The notes under the pieces: model-generated
The model's database searches: none
Seen by the model: the letters and a program-made list of their open reading frames with translations, nothing else
What the model was told of the DNA's origin: nothing
Made by a program: the position numbers and the translations under genes
Part shown: positions 8,368 through 16,137 of the stretch, piece by piece
Position numbering within the stretch: position 1 is the first letter of the stretch
Layout of the letters: each line of letters begins with the position of its first letter
Assembly: GCA_017618195.1 (NCBI GenBank)
Contig: JAFZUW010000065.1
Location: 1 to 64,000, forward strand
Direction: 5' to 3'
Length of the DNA stretch: 64,000 nucleotides
From: Lachnospiraceae bacterium
GTDB taxonomy: Bacteria > Bacillota > Clostridia > Lachnospirales > Lachnospiraceae

Positions 8368-9060
8368 TTATCCGAATCTGCGGCATGCGCCGTATTTGGA
8401 AAATGCCTGCTGCCGTATGCCGGGTACCTGAATGATATCCTGAATGATCTCCGGCAGAAAGCGGTCGTATTTGACTTCGAGGATCCTGTCCTGCGGCGTG
8501 TCGGTCGCGCTGACGTCATCCACATGCTCCGTTAAGAATTCCTGCTGATATAAGGTCGTGCGGACTTCCGAGTCAAATGTGACTCTCACGTTCCCCGCGC
8601 GGTAGATGTAAGGCTCCCGCACGTACGACACAAGCACCCTCGGCTTGATCCTCTGGTAATTCATCTTCGCGTACAGCTCTCGGACCAGTTCCGAAGGATG
8701 CTCCTTCATCCACGACCGGTCGCCTGCAAGAAGCTTTCTGCATTCCTCTTCGGTAATGCGGGCATCGTATTTGAGGCACAGGTTGTCGATCTTCATCTTC
8801 TTCTCGAGTGTGATAAACGTGAAGTCGTCATTATAATACCGGATGCGGAATTTCTCGCGTTTCGGCGCACCGTTGTTCTTCTCGCGAAGCGCCTTGTCAT
8901 CGATGTTGTCGAAATAGATGCTTCTTATCCGGTACAATCCGTCGGCGGAAGTATGCGGATCAGCGGTCATAATCGTCCTGAGTCTTGCCCGCATGGCCAG
9001 GTAATCGCCGTAGGCAATCTGAAACTTCATCTCGTGACGGTAATGCTTCTCCTGCTCCAT
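8368..9060 (-). CDS. VTC-domain polyphosphate-polymerase-like protein
   Basis: 230 residues matching the VTC domain, a tunnel-shaped triphosphate-tunnel fold that makes polyphosphate in yeast vacuoles. Visible features are the start RHEMKFQI, the basic strand set KREKFRIRYY and TLEKKMKIDNLCLKY, Arg in PRVLVSYVREPYI, and the end EVKYDRFLPEII. AAAGGAGG precedes the ATG, and this is the first gene of the operon. It is cytoplasmic, with no membrane helix. The product of bacterial VTC/DUF4956/CotH operons has not been settled to my knowledge, so the activity is inferred from the fold. Confidence 0.85.
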   Translation of the reverse strand: MEQEKHYRHEMKFQIAYGDYLAMRARLRTIMTADPHTSADGLYRIRSIYFDNIDDKALREKNNGAPKREKFRIRYYNDDFTFITLEKKMKIDNLCLKYDARITEEECRKLLAGDRSWMKEHPSELVRELYAKMNYQRIKPRVLVSYVREPYIYRAGNVRVTFDSEVRTTLYQQEFLTEHVDDVSATDTPQDRILEVKYDRFLPEIIQDIIQVPGIRQQAFSKYGACRRFG

Positions 9061-9207
9061 CGTATTTCCTCCTTTCCCTGCCCCCTGAAACGGGGTTTGT
9101 CCTGTTGACTGGACACATCCTAACTCCGTAACTTAAAATGAAGTTTAAGAAATGCGTGTTCAAATTGTGACTTTGAAAAAAATTGCCTTTCCTCCCGGAA
9201 AATGCGC

Positions 9208-9265
9208 AAAAAAAGACCGGTCCCCGGGATGTCGAAAGCTTTCCGACGTCCCCGTTTCCGGTCTT
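9208..9265 (-). terminator. Terminator of the YxjG/MetE-like gene
   Basis: On the minus strand a long stem starts AAGACCGG and ends CCGGTCTT followed by TTTTT. It lies 28 bases after the stop codon. Confidence 0.85.
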
Positions 9266-9292
9266 ATGATTTATTTCCGATTTCGGCAGATG

Positions 9293-10411
9293 CTATTTCC
9301 AAACCTCTTCGGCAATCTCTTTCACGAGCTTCAGCTTCGCCCACTGCTCTTCTTCGGTCAGTTTGTTGCCGATCTCACAGGAGGCAAATCCGCACTGCGG
9401 GCTTAAGCAGAGCCGCTCAAGCGGAACGTATTTCGCAGCCTCTTTGATCCTTGCGATCACCGAAGCCTTGTCTTCGAGTTTCGGAGACTTCGTCGTGATC
9501 AGGCCGAGCACGACCTGCTTTCCTTCCGGAACCTTCGCAAGCGGATCGAAGCCTCCCGAACGCTCGTCGTCGAACTCAAGGAAGAAAGCGTTCACATTTT
9601 CCCTCGCGAACAGGAACTCCGCTACGCCGTTGTATGCGCCCGTGCTTGCATAAGTGGAATGGAAGTTGCCGCGGCACACGTGCGTGTTGATGACAAGGTC
9701 GGCAGGCGCTCCCTCGATCACGCGGTTATTGATATTCAGATAAGCTTCCTTGATGCGGTCAACGCCGCCTCCCTCCGCTCCGTAGAACAGGTTCACGCGC
9801 GGGTCCACAAGCATTCCCCAGGTGCAGTCGTCAAGCTGCAGGTTGCGGCAGCCGGCCGCATACAGCTGGCGGATCACTTCCCGGTATCCGTTCACGAGAT
9901 CGTTCACAAGTTCTTCGTCATCCGTGTAATACTTATGCGTATTCTCGGCGGCGAAAGGCATAACGAGCTGCGCTAAGAACTGTGCGGGCGCAGGAATCGT
10001 CTGCTTGGCTACCGTGTTCTCATCCTCAAGCGCCTTAACGAACCGGAAATGCTCCACGAACGGATGCTCCTTCGTAAGCGAAAGTTTCCCGACAAGGAAC
10101 GTATCGTCGATCATTGCCTGCTCTCCGTGGAACGGCAGACCGGTCTTCGTATGCTGATGGGCAACGCCGTCAAATCCCCACATGAAATCCAGATGCCAGG
10201 TCGCGCGGCGGAATTCGCCGTCCGTGATCACATGGTAACCGAGTTCCTTCTGCTTCGCGACAAGCTTAAGGATGCACGCGTCCTCGACTTTCTTCAGTTC
10301 CTCTTTCGTGATCGAGCCGTTCTCATAATCCGCTCTTGCTTTCTTCAGTTCGGCAGGTCTTAAGAAGCTGCCGACATAATCGTAACGAAAAGGTGTTTTT
10401 AATTCCCCCAT
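9293..10411 (-). CDS. Cobalamin-independent methionine synthase-like methyltransferase (YxjG/YxjH family)
   Basis: 372 residues, matching only the catalytic C-terminal half of MetE, like the Bacillus YxjG/YxjH proteins. It begins with the family signature FRYDYVGSFLRP and has the zinc ligands His-x-Cys (INTHVCRGN) and Cys (LSPQCGF). Zinc would activate a thiol such as homocysteine as methyl acceptor; the methyl donor is unknown. An upstream in-frame extension to 10858 exists, but AAGGAGG eight bases before the ATG at 10411 fixes the start. It is divergent from a LysR-type gene, which probably regulates it. Confidence 0.85.
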   Translation of the reverse strand: MGELKTPFRYDYVGSFLRPAELKKARADYENGSITKEELKKVEDACILKLVAKQKELGYHVITDGEFRRATWHLDFMWGFDGVAHQHTKTGLPFHGEQAMIDDTFLVGKLSLTKEHPFVEHFRFVKALEDENTVAKQTIPAPAQFLAQLVMPFAAENTHKYYTDDEELVNDLVNGYREVIRQLYAAGCRNLQLDDCTWGMLVDPRVNLFYGAEGGGVDRIKEAYLNINNRVIEGAPADLVINTHVCRGNFHSTYASTGAYNGVAEFLFARENVNAFFLEFDDERSGGFDPLAKVPEGKQVVLGLITTKSPKLEDKASVIARIKEAAKYVPLERLCLSPQCGFASCEIGNKLTEEEQWAKLKLVKEIAEEVWK

Positions 10412-10445
10412 TTGTATGGTCCTCCTTGCAGATATTATGATGCCA

Positions 10446-10527
10446 AGTATAAACCTACTTCTCTGATAGGTAAAATACGAAAACATCGTATTTGTCCATA
10501 GACTTTTTCTATGGTAAGAGGTATAAT
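10446..10527. promoter_or_regulatory. Divergent promoters and paired operators between the methyltransferase and LysR genes
   Basis: Leftward promoter: TTTACC (10474-10469), 17 bp, TATACT (10451-10446). Rightward promoter: TAGACT (10499-10504), 17 bp, TATAAT (10522-10527). Two dyads with identical geometry, 6-bp arms around 7 bp: AATACG/CGTATT (10474-10492) and CCATAG/CTATGG (10496-10514). The first abuts the leftward -35 box and the second covers the rightward -35 region, fitting activation of the target and autorepression by the LysR protein. Confidence 0.65.
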
Positions 10528-10564
10528 CAAGAAAATCATCTATCATACATAAGGGGGATGCAAT

Positions 10565-11503
10565 ATGACGCTCAAACAGCTGAATTATATTGTGACGATT
10601 GCGGACACCGGCAGCATTACGGAGGCTTCGAAGAAGCTGTTTCTTGCACAGCCGAGCCTTACGGCATCGGTGCACGAGCTCGAGAAGGAATTCGGAATTA
10701 CGATCTTCTCGCGTTCCAACAAAGGTATTGAAGTTACGCCCGAAGGGGAGGAGTTTCTCGGATACGCAAGGCAGATCATCGAACAGACCGGTCTGATTGA
10801 GGAACGCTACACCGGACAGTCTATGGGGAAGCAGAAGTTCTTCGTTTCCTCGCAGCACTACTCCTTTGCCGTCGAGGCGTTCGTGAGACTTTTAAAAGAA
10901 TGCGGCGGCGACCGCTATGAATTCCATATGCGTGAAACGCAGACGTATGAGATCATCGAAGATGTGGCGAGGCTTCGAAGCGAGATCGGCGTGCTTTACC
11001 GGAACCGGTTCAACGAAACCGTCATCAATAAGACGCTCCGTGACAACAATCTGATCTTCGAGCCGCTCTTTACCGCAAAACCGCACGTCTTTATAGGCAG
11101 AACAAGTCCTCTCGCGAAGAAACGTAAGATCTCGCTTGAGGACTTGAAACCGTATCCGCGGCTCTCCTATGAACAGGGAAGCCACAATTCCTTTTATTTC
11201 TCCGAAGAGATTTTAAGCACCATGGACTGCGACCGCGAGCTTGTCGTCTGCGACCGCGCCACGCTTTTCAACCTGCTGATCGGACTGAACGGATATACCG
11301 TCTGCAGCGGCGTCATCAACGAAGAGCTGAACGGTCCGGGAATCATCGCGAAACCGCTTCAGGTCGATGACTGCATGGAAATCGGCTATATCCTTCCCGC
11401 CGGAATCCGTCCGTCCGCGCTGACTGCCAATTATATCCGGTATCTGAAAGAGTCCGTGAGTCTTCCCGCCGCTAAACGATCCCGTTCCGGATCGCGCGGG
11501 TAA
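10565..11503 (+). CDS. LysR family transcriptional regulator
   Basis: 312 residues. The N-terminal winged HTH (LKQLNYIVTIADTGSITEASKKLFLAQPSLTASVHELEKE) is the standard LysR domain, and the rest is a periplasmic-binding-protein-like effector domain. AAGGGGG precedes the ATG. It is divergent from the YxjG/MetE-like gene, with two dyads in the shared region, so it likely controls sulfur-amino-acid related expression; the ligand is unknown. Its last 32 bases overlap the 3' end of the convergent HTH-phosphoribosyltransferase gene. Confidence 0.9.
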   Translation: MTLKQLNYIVTIADTGSITEASKKLFLAQPSLTASVHELEKEFGITIFSRSNKGIEVTPEGEEFLGYARQIIEQTGLIEERYTGQSMGKQKFFVSSQHYSFAVEAFVRLLKECGGDRYEFHMRETQTYEIIEDVARLRSEIGVLYRNRFNETVINKTLRDNNLIFEPLFTAKPHVFIGRTSPLAKKRKISLEDLKPYPRLSYEQGSHNSFYFSEEILSTMDCDRELVVCDRATLFNLLIGLNGYTVCSGVINEELNGPGIIAKPLQVDDCMEIGYILPAGIRPSALTANYIRYLKESVSLPAAKRSRSGSRG

Positions 11504-12269
11504 TGTCGTCGCCGTTTACGACCGTAAGAACCTTTGCTCCGTACAGCTCCGCGATCTTCTTCGCTCCGCTTTCGTGAACCTCTTCCATTCCCTTCTCGTA
11601 GCGGTCAACGATTGCCACAACCGCCGCAACCTTGACGTCCGCGACTTCACGAAGCTTTTCGATGCGTTCGATGATTGTTCGTCCGCTGTTGATCAGATCA
11701 TCTACGATCACAACCCGTTCTCCGTCCTCGGGCGTGTGTCCGCATATGTTCCGTCCGCGGCTGTCCGGCACTTTCCTGTCGCAGCAGAAGTTCGTCATGA
11801 CGCCGTATTTGTTCGCAAGCGACATTGCCGTTGCGGCGGCAAATGAGATGCCGTGATACGCCATTCCGACGATGCAGTCGAACTCAACCGATTCTTCGCG
11901 GATCAGGTCCGCCATGCACTCGCCGAGCTTCGCTAAGTGGATGTTCGTGGTGAAGTGTTCCGAATCGATGTAGTAGTCCGCGTCAAAGCCTTTCAGGTTG
12001 AACTGTCCGCGCTTCAAAACGCCCGCGTCCGCCATCAGCTTGATAAACCGCTCCTTGTTTGTGTAGGCGTTCAGCTTAAAGCCCATGAGTTCGTCAATCG
12101 TTACGCCGAAGACGTTCGCGATCGCGGGCAGCATCTCAAGGTCCGGCGACCCGCCGTTCTCCCATTTGCTGACCGCCTGAAAAGTCACGTTAAGCGTCTC
12201 CGCCAGTTCTTCCTGCGTCAGCCCTTTCGCTTTGCGCAGCTTTTTAATGTTTTCGCCGATTACGTTCAT
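11472..12269 (-). CDS. HTH (XRE) - orotate phosphoribosyltransferase fusion
   Basis: 265 residues from the ATG at 12269, which has GGAGG six bases upstream; the reading frame is open further 5' but without a ribosome site. Residues 1-65 are a Cro/CI-type HTH (IKKLRKAKGLTQEELAETLNVTFQAVSKWENG). From about residue 75 the protein follows orotate phosphoribosyltransferase, including FDCIVGMAYHGI and the PRPP-binding motif (ERVVIVDDLINSGRT). Standard PyrE has no DNA-binding domain. It may be an enzyme that also senses PRPP, orotate or UMP and regulates genes, like PurR or PyrR, or a regulator that lost catalysis. No other pyrimidine gene is nearby. Confidence 0.8.
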   Translation of the reverse strand: MNVIGENIKKLRKAKGLTQEELAETLNVTFQAVSKWENGGSPDLEMLPAIANVFGVTIDELMGFKLNAYTNKERFIKLMADAGVLKRGQFNLKGFDADYYIDSEHFTTNIHLAKLGECMADLIREESVEFDCIVGMAYHGISFAAATAMSLANKYGVMTNFCCDRKVPDSRGRNICGHTPEDGERVVIVDDLINSGRTIIERIEKLREVADVKVAAVVAIVDRYEKGMEEVHESGAKKIAELYGAKVLTVVNGDDITRAIRNGIV

Positions 12270-12513
12270 ATTTTCCTCCGTTTCGCTTATCGTTGCAACC
12301 GGATTTCCTGCAGGTTTTCGGTACGCCATCAGCATACCTCGGAAAAACCTCTTAGGCAATCGACACGGTTTTTAGTTGTACTCAACCGGCGGTAGAGTCC
12401 GCCCCTCCGGCACTGCAATGTCCCGCCGCGCTCTTCATCCAATATAACAAAATGACGGGCGTCCGGTCAATGCCGGGCTCCGCCCCAATCACAGATTGTT
12501 CATGAAAACAACC

Positions 12514-12542
12514 TTTTCATTTGCCGCGGGCTATGCTATAAT
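12514..12542 (+). promoter_or_regulatory. Promoter of the small membrane protein gene
   Basis: TTTTCA (12514-12519), 17-bp spacer, TATAAT (12537-12542). AGGAGGGG follows at about 12560. Confidence 0.65.
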
Positions 12543-12573
12543 AATTGCAGAAAATATAAAGGAGGGGTTTATC

Positions 12574-12813
12574 ATGAAAACTTGTTGTTGTGATTGTGAA
12601 GAGAAGAACTGCAGCAGCTGCAAAGTGATTTGCTGGATTCTCGCCGTGATCGGTATCATTGCCGTAATTGCCGGCATCGCATATGCGATTTACCGTTTCT
12701 GCGCTCCGGATTATCTTGAGGATTTCGACGATGAAGATTTTGAAGACGAGGATGAAGGCGAGGCTACCGAGATTAAGGTAGAGACCGCTGACGAAGCTCC
12801 TGTTGAGGAATAA
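12574..12813 (+). CDS. Small membrane protein with Cys-rich N-terminus and acidic tail
   Basis: 79 residues from the ATG at 12574, chosen because GGAGGGG lies eight bases upstream. The first 17 residues hold six cysteines in pairs (MKTCCCDCEEKNCSSCK), followed by one more in the hydrophobic helix (ICWILAVIGIIAVIAGIAYAIYR). The last 30 residues are almost all Asp, Glu and Ala. Metal binding by the Cys cluster or palmitoylation-like modification is conceivable but unsupported. I do not recognise a family. It has its own promoter and terminator, so it is a real, separately controlled gene. Confidence 0.75.
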   Translation: MKTCCCDCEEKNCSSCKVICWILAVIGIIAVIAGIAYAIYRFCAPDYLEDFDDEDFEDEDEGEATEIKVETADEAPVEE

Positions 12814-12828
12814 ACCTTCTCGAAGATG

Positions 12829-12859
12829 AACAGCCGCTTAGAAAAGCGGCTGTTTTTTT
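12829..12859 (+). terminator. Terminator of the small membrane protein gene
   Basis: AACAGCCGCT / AGCGGCTGTT stem with a TAGAAA loop, then a run of T. Confidence 0.9.
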
Positions 12860-13003
12860 GTGCTCTGAAAGCGGTCTGTGCCCGGAACAAGCGTCCTCCC
12901 TGCAGCCGGCACCCGTCTGCAAAATATTCCTGCAAGGAACATGCCCCGGAGCAAAGCCCCGGGGCACATGGATAAAGAGAAGTGCTTTATTTTAAAGGAG
13001 TGA

Positions 13004-14446
13004 TCATGACTTAGTCTTGGTCGGCCGTTTGTCGAGGGTCGCCTTCAAAGTCTTCTCCTCGTATACGCCTTTGTTGTTGCGGTAGATAACGATCGTAACT
13101 TCCGTTCCCGCCTTTGTGTAGCTTAAAAATTCCTGCAGATCGGTCATTCCGTAGATGATGACCTTGTCCATGCGGACAATGATGTCACCGGGAAGGATGC
13201 CTGCCTTTTCGGCCGCAGAGCCCTTCTTTACGGAATTCACGTACAGTCCCTTCGGGATGTTGAACCGCTCTGCGGACAGGTCGTCAATATCCGATCCGCG
13301 GTCGATTCCGAGATATCCCATTTCTTCGGTAGTCAGCTCTTCCCGATTGCTGAGTTCACTGATCAGACTCAGAATATTGCTGATCGGGATGGCAAATCCC
13401 ATGCCTTCCACGTCCTTGTCGGCGTATTTGGCAGAATTGATTCCGATGACTTCACCGTTCTTATTGAGAAGCGCACCACCACTGTTGCCGGGGTTGATCG
13501 CAGCATCGGTCTGGATCAGCGTATATGTGGCTTTATCGATGGTGACGTTACGTTCTTTCGCGCTGATGTAGCCGACGGTTACGGACTGGCCGTAGCCGAG
13601 GGCGTTTCCGACAGCGATTGCAATCTCTCCGACTTTAAGGTTGTCGGAATTACCGAGTCTCGCAACACGGATTGCTTCTACCGTGCTGTCGGAAAGGTCT
13701 TCGAACTTGACGGAGATAACGGCCAGATCGGAGGACGCTGCCGAACCCTTAACGGTTGCATCGGCAGACGTACCGTCCACGAACTGTACCGAAAGCCGTT
13801 CCGCTCCGTCTACAACATGGAGGTTGGTTACCAATAATACTTCCTTTTCATTCTGTCCGATAATGATTCCGGAACCGGAGCCGGCGAGGACTTCCTGGTC
13901 ACCCGAACCGTAGAAGAAATAGGCGTATGATTGCTTCATATAATTGTTGATCGCCACGATCGCCGGCATTGCGCTCTCCGCTACCGCCGATACGTCAACC
14001 GCACTGACCGCGGTCTCACCGATCTCATTCGAAGTCTGAAGGACGATTCCCTTCTTGGGCTGTTTTACTTCCAGTTCGGAAGTTCCGTCTCCGGGATCGA
14101 CTTCTTCTTCGGTATTCTTCTTTTCAAAATGCTTTTCGACAAGCTTCACGCCCCACAGCGTGCCCCCCGCTACCAAACCGAACAGAACCGCGGCGCCGAT
14201 CATCATCATGAATCTGCCGAACGGCGATCTCTTCTTGGGCTCCTTCTCGGGAGCCTGCGACTGCTTCAGGCGCTGGATATATGCGTCATATTCCGGAAGC
14301 CCGCTCTGCTGTTCCATATATACCGGCTGCTGATACACGGGCTGCTTAACTTCCATGCGCACCGGTATCTGCTGCTGATATTCGGGCTGCTCCTTCGTCA
14401 CATTCTGCGTTTCCGTATTTTGTTCCATCCCTTTATACTCTTCCAT
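13004..14446 (-). CDS. HtrA/DegP-like serine protease with PDZ domain
   Basis: 480 residues. Membrane-anchored protease/chaperone for misfolded surface proteins. A proline/glutamine-rich cytoplasmic segment of about 80 residues precedes one membrane helix (MIGAAVLFGLVAGGTLWGV). The trypsin-like domain has His in TNLHVVDGAE, Asp in SSDLAVISV and Ser in NPGNSGGALL, a complete triad. One C-terminal PDZ domain follows (GLYVNSVKKGSAAEKAGI, PGDIIVRMD). The start at 14446 is supported by GAGGAAAG seven bases upstream; an upstream in-frame GTG has no ribosome site. It is monocistronic. Confidence 0.9.
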   Translation of the reverse strand: MEEYKGMEQNTETQNVTKEQPEYQQQIPVRMEVKQPVYQQPVYMEQQSGLPEYDAYIQRLKQSQAPEKEPKKRSPFGRFMMMIGAAVLFGLVAGGTLWGVKLVEKHFEKKNTEEEVDPGDGTSELEVKQPKKGIVLQTSNEIGETAVSAVDVSAVAESAMPAIVAINNYMKQSYAYFFYGSGDQEVLAGSGSGIIIGQNEKEVLLVTNLHVVDGAERLSVQFVDGTSADATVKGSAASSDLAVISVKFEDLSDSTVEAIRVARLGNSDNLKVGEIAIAVGNALGYGQSVTVGYISAKERNVTIDKATYTLIQTDAAINPGNSGGALLNKNGEVIGINSAKYADKDVEGMGFAIPISNILSLISELSNREELTTEEMGYLGIDRGSDIDDLSAERFNIPKGLYVNSVKKGSAAEKAGILPGDIIVRMDKVIIYGMTDLQEFLSYTKAGTEVTIVIYRNNKGVYEEKTLKATLDKRPTKTKS

Positions 14447-14573
14447 AACGACTTTCCTCACAACAGGTACGGATTAACGATTGGGTCTTCCTGTCTTACA
14501 CGGGATACTTTAGCCTACAATTATGTACTTTTTGTGATGAAAAAAGGGTACTTTCTTGAAAAAAGAACACAAA

Positions 14574-14602
14574 TTGACAAAGCCTTTCCGACTCGGTAAA
14601 AT
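14574..14602 (+). promoter_or_regulatory. Strong promoter of the HprK-like kinase gene
   Basis: TTGACA (14574-14579, exact consensus), 17-bp spacer, TAAAAT (14597-14602). Confidence 0.8.
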
Positions 14603-14626
14603 ATTCGGTGTGTCTGATTCTTTACG

Positions 14627-15448
14627 GTGCCTTCGCGGACGCCGTTTTACCGAAATGAACAAGGAGAAATCCGGGTAACCGCTGCACGGACGGTAACCCG
14701 TACATCACATACTATGCCGGTATTCACTGTCGAACTTGCTGGAATCCCCGTAAAAATCCAATGCCGATATCCGGACAATGAAAGTTTCTTCCGCGACTAT
14801 CTCACGGACCGGGAACCGCTTCTTACCATTTCCCCTTCCGAAGCGGATCTGATCCGTACGCAGGCCTGTTTTGACCGCGTGGATGACGCGAAAAACATTC
14901 CCAGAAGGCGGATCGATCCCGCTTTTTTGGAGAACAACGCCATTCATTCCGCTTTGGCGGAAGCCCTGACGGAATACGGTGTTATCCTGCTTCACGGATC
15001 GGCTCTTTCCATAGACGGACAGGGCGTCGTATTTGTCGCGTCAAGCGGCACCGGCAAGAGCACGCACGCGAGGCTGTGGCGGCAAATGTACGGCAACCGC
15101 GTTTTTATGATCAATGACGACAAGCCGCTGATCCGCATCACGGACGGACAGGCCTTTATATACGGAACGCCTTGGAACGGAAAGCACGGATTAAGCCGGA
15201 ACGCCTCCGCACCGTTAAAAGCAGTCGTTTCTCTGGAACGGGACAGCAGTAATCATATCGGTCCGATGTCCCGTCAGGATGCATATCCCCTTTTGATCAA
15301 ACACGCCTATCGGACCGGTAATCCGCTACTGATGTCCCGCATTCTCGATCTGGAGGATCGGCTTCTCGGCGCTGCTTCCTTCCTGCGGCTCGGCTGCAAT
15401 ACGGATCCGGAAGCCGCCCTGGTCGCCTATAACGGAATATTTGCATAA
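14627..15448 (+). CDS. HPr-kinase-like P-loop kinase of the peptide-modification type
   Basis: 273 residues if read from GTG 14627. Neither this GTG nor ATG 14714 has a convincing ribosome site; the downstream paralog fragment aligns from about ATG 14714, so the true start may be there. The C-terminal 170 residues resemble the HPr kinase core: HGSALSIDG, Walker A (ASSGTGKSTHARLW), and the acidic motif FMINDDKP followed by YGTPWNGKHG. Kinases of this shape occur in lasso-peptide loci (ThcoK, PadeK), where they phosphorylate the precursor. There is no HPr-type regulatory domain. It is followed by its own terminator and then a frameshifted paralog/PqqD gene. Function as a precursor kinase is inferred from family and context. 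Confidence 0.75.
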   Translation: MPSRTPFYRNEQGEIRVTAARTVTRTSHTMPVFTVELAGIPVKIQCRYPDNESFFRDYLTDREPLLTISPSEADLIRTQACFDRVDDAKNIPRRRIDPAFLENNAIHSALAEALTEYGVILLHGSALSIDGQGVVFVASSGTGKSTHARLWRQMYGNRVFMINDDKPLIRITDGQAFIYGTPWNGKHGLSRNASAPLKAVVSLERDSSNHIGPMSRQDAYPLLIKHAYRTGNPLLMSRILDLEDRLLGAASFLRLGCNTDPEAALVAYNGIFA

Positions 15449-15452
15449 AAGA

Positions 15453-15489
15453 GGGGCTGTCGCACTAAAGTGTGACAGTCTCTTTTTTT
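15453..15489 (+). terminator. Terminator after the kinase gene
   Basis: GGCTGTCGCAC / GTGTGACAGTC stem with one G-U pair, TAAA loop, then TTTTTTT. Confidence 0.85.
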
Positions 15490-15519
15490 ACCAGAAACAC
15501 AAAAACCGGGTATACTGCA

Positions 15520-15548
15520 TTGATGGATATAAAAATATTGATTATACT
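15520..15548 (+). promoter_or_regulatory. Promoter of the frameshifted kinase-fragment/PqqD gene
   Basis: TTGATG (15520-15525), 17-bp spacer, TATACT (15543-15548), 33 bases before the ATG. Confidence 0.55.
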
Positions 15549-15580
15549 GAAACCGTGGGTTTATTGGATTATATGGAGAA

Positions 15581-15903
15581 ATGAATGTGACTGCCTTTGT
15601 GATAGAGATAGCGGGGGTTCCTGCCGGGATAAAATGCCGTTTTCCCGAAAATCAACTTTTTTCCGGGGATATATTACAGACAGGCCGCCAGTCATTACTG
15701 TTGAACCATCCGATGAGGATATAGGTATGATACGAAGCAACAGCACCGCTTCATACATTGTGGAGCTCCTTAAGGAAGAAATATCTCCGGAGGGAGTCGT
15801 TGACAAAATGTGCACCAAATACGATGCCCCAAGGGAAACGATTGCCCGGGATGTCGGGAAAATCCTGGACAATCTGAAAAGGATAAATGCTTTGGATGAA
15901 TGA
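15581..15903 (+). pseudogene. Frameshifted remnant: kinase N-domain joined to a PqqD-like C-terminus
   Basis: ATG 15581 has GGAG six bases upstream. The first frame gives MNVTAFVIEIAGVPAGIKCR, then FPENQLF. At a run of six T (about 15655-15662) the frame must shift by -1 to continue FFRGYITDRPPVITVEPSDE. Joined this way, about 48 residues align with residues 30-77 of the upstream kinase (VFTVELAGIPVKIQCR..., FFRDYLTDREPLLTISPSE), near 50% identical. The kinase core is then absent and the sequence runs into the helical end of a PqqD-like domain (VVDKMCTKYDAPRETIARDV), lacking the PqqD strands. PqqD-type proteins bind RiPP precursor leaders. It looks like a deletion product plus a frameshift. 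A slippage-expressed functional protein or a sequencing error in the T run are the alternatives. Confidence 0.7.
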
Positions 15904-15980
15904 TCCCTACTCGCTTTAAAACGGAGTGGGATGATACTTGACTATTCCTGTCCGTGCGTTACATAGATCATTAATCAGTC

Positions 15981-16088
15981 TCAATCCAAAGGTTCCGCCC
16001 AATAATCGCTTAAGGCGGTTATGACATCTGCATCAAATGTAACAATCTCAACTTCCAAAACTTCAAACGTTTCTTTCCTTTCGTCCAT
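15981..16088 (-). CDS. 35-residue acidic peptide, candidate modified-peptide precursor
   Basis: Start ATG at 16088 with AAAGGGGG eight bases upstream; stop at 15981. The peptide begins MDERKETFEVLEVEIVTF and ends ADVITALSDYWAEPLD. It is strongly acidic. A charged first half with alternating hydrophobic residues is followed by a short tail carrying Ser, Tyr and Trp, a layout seen in short RiPP precursors. A good promoter drives it (16138-16166). It converges on the kinase/PqqD remnant. No cysteine is present and no glycine is available as a lasso core start, so a lasso peptide is unlikely. Function is inferred from size, promoter and neighbours only. Confidence 0.5.
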   Translation of the reverse strand: MDERKETFEVLEVEIVTFDADVITALSDYWAEPLD

Positions 16089-16137
16089 AAAGCAATCCCC
16101 CTTTCCCAGCCCCATGCCGTCTTTCTTTACTGTCTTT

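Noticed and set aside
10412-10858. In-frame extension of the YxjG/MetE-like protein to 521 residues
   Set aside because: It would overlap the LysR gene and its promoter, and a strong ribosome site marks the ATG at 10411.
12942-12970. TGCCCCGG / CCGGGGCA inverted repeat as htrA terminator
   Set aside because: Stable stem, correctly placed, but no T run; function not supported from sequence alone.
14655-14680. Seven-codon leader ORF with AAGGAG before the kinase
   Set aside because: Too short to support; AAGGAG lies inside it and no start codon follows at a usable distance in the kinase frame.
15905-15936. Hairpin ATCCCTACTC / GAGTGGGAT as terminator of the peptide gene
   Set aside because: Imperfect stem and no T run in either direction.
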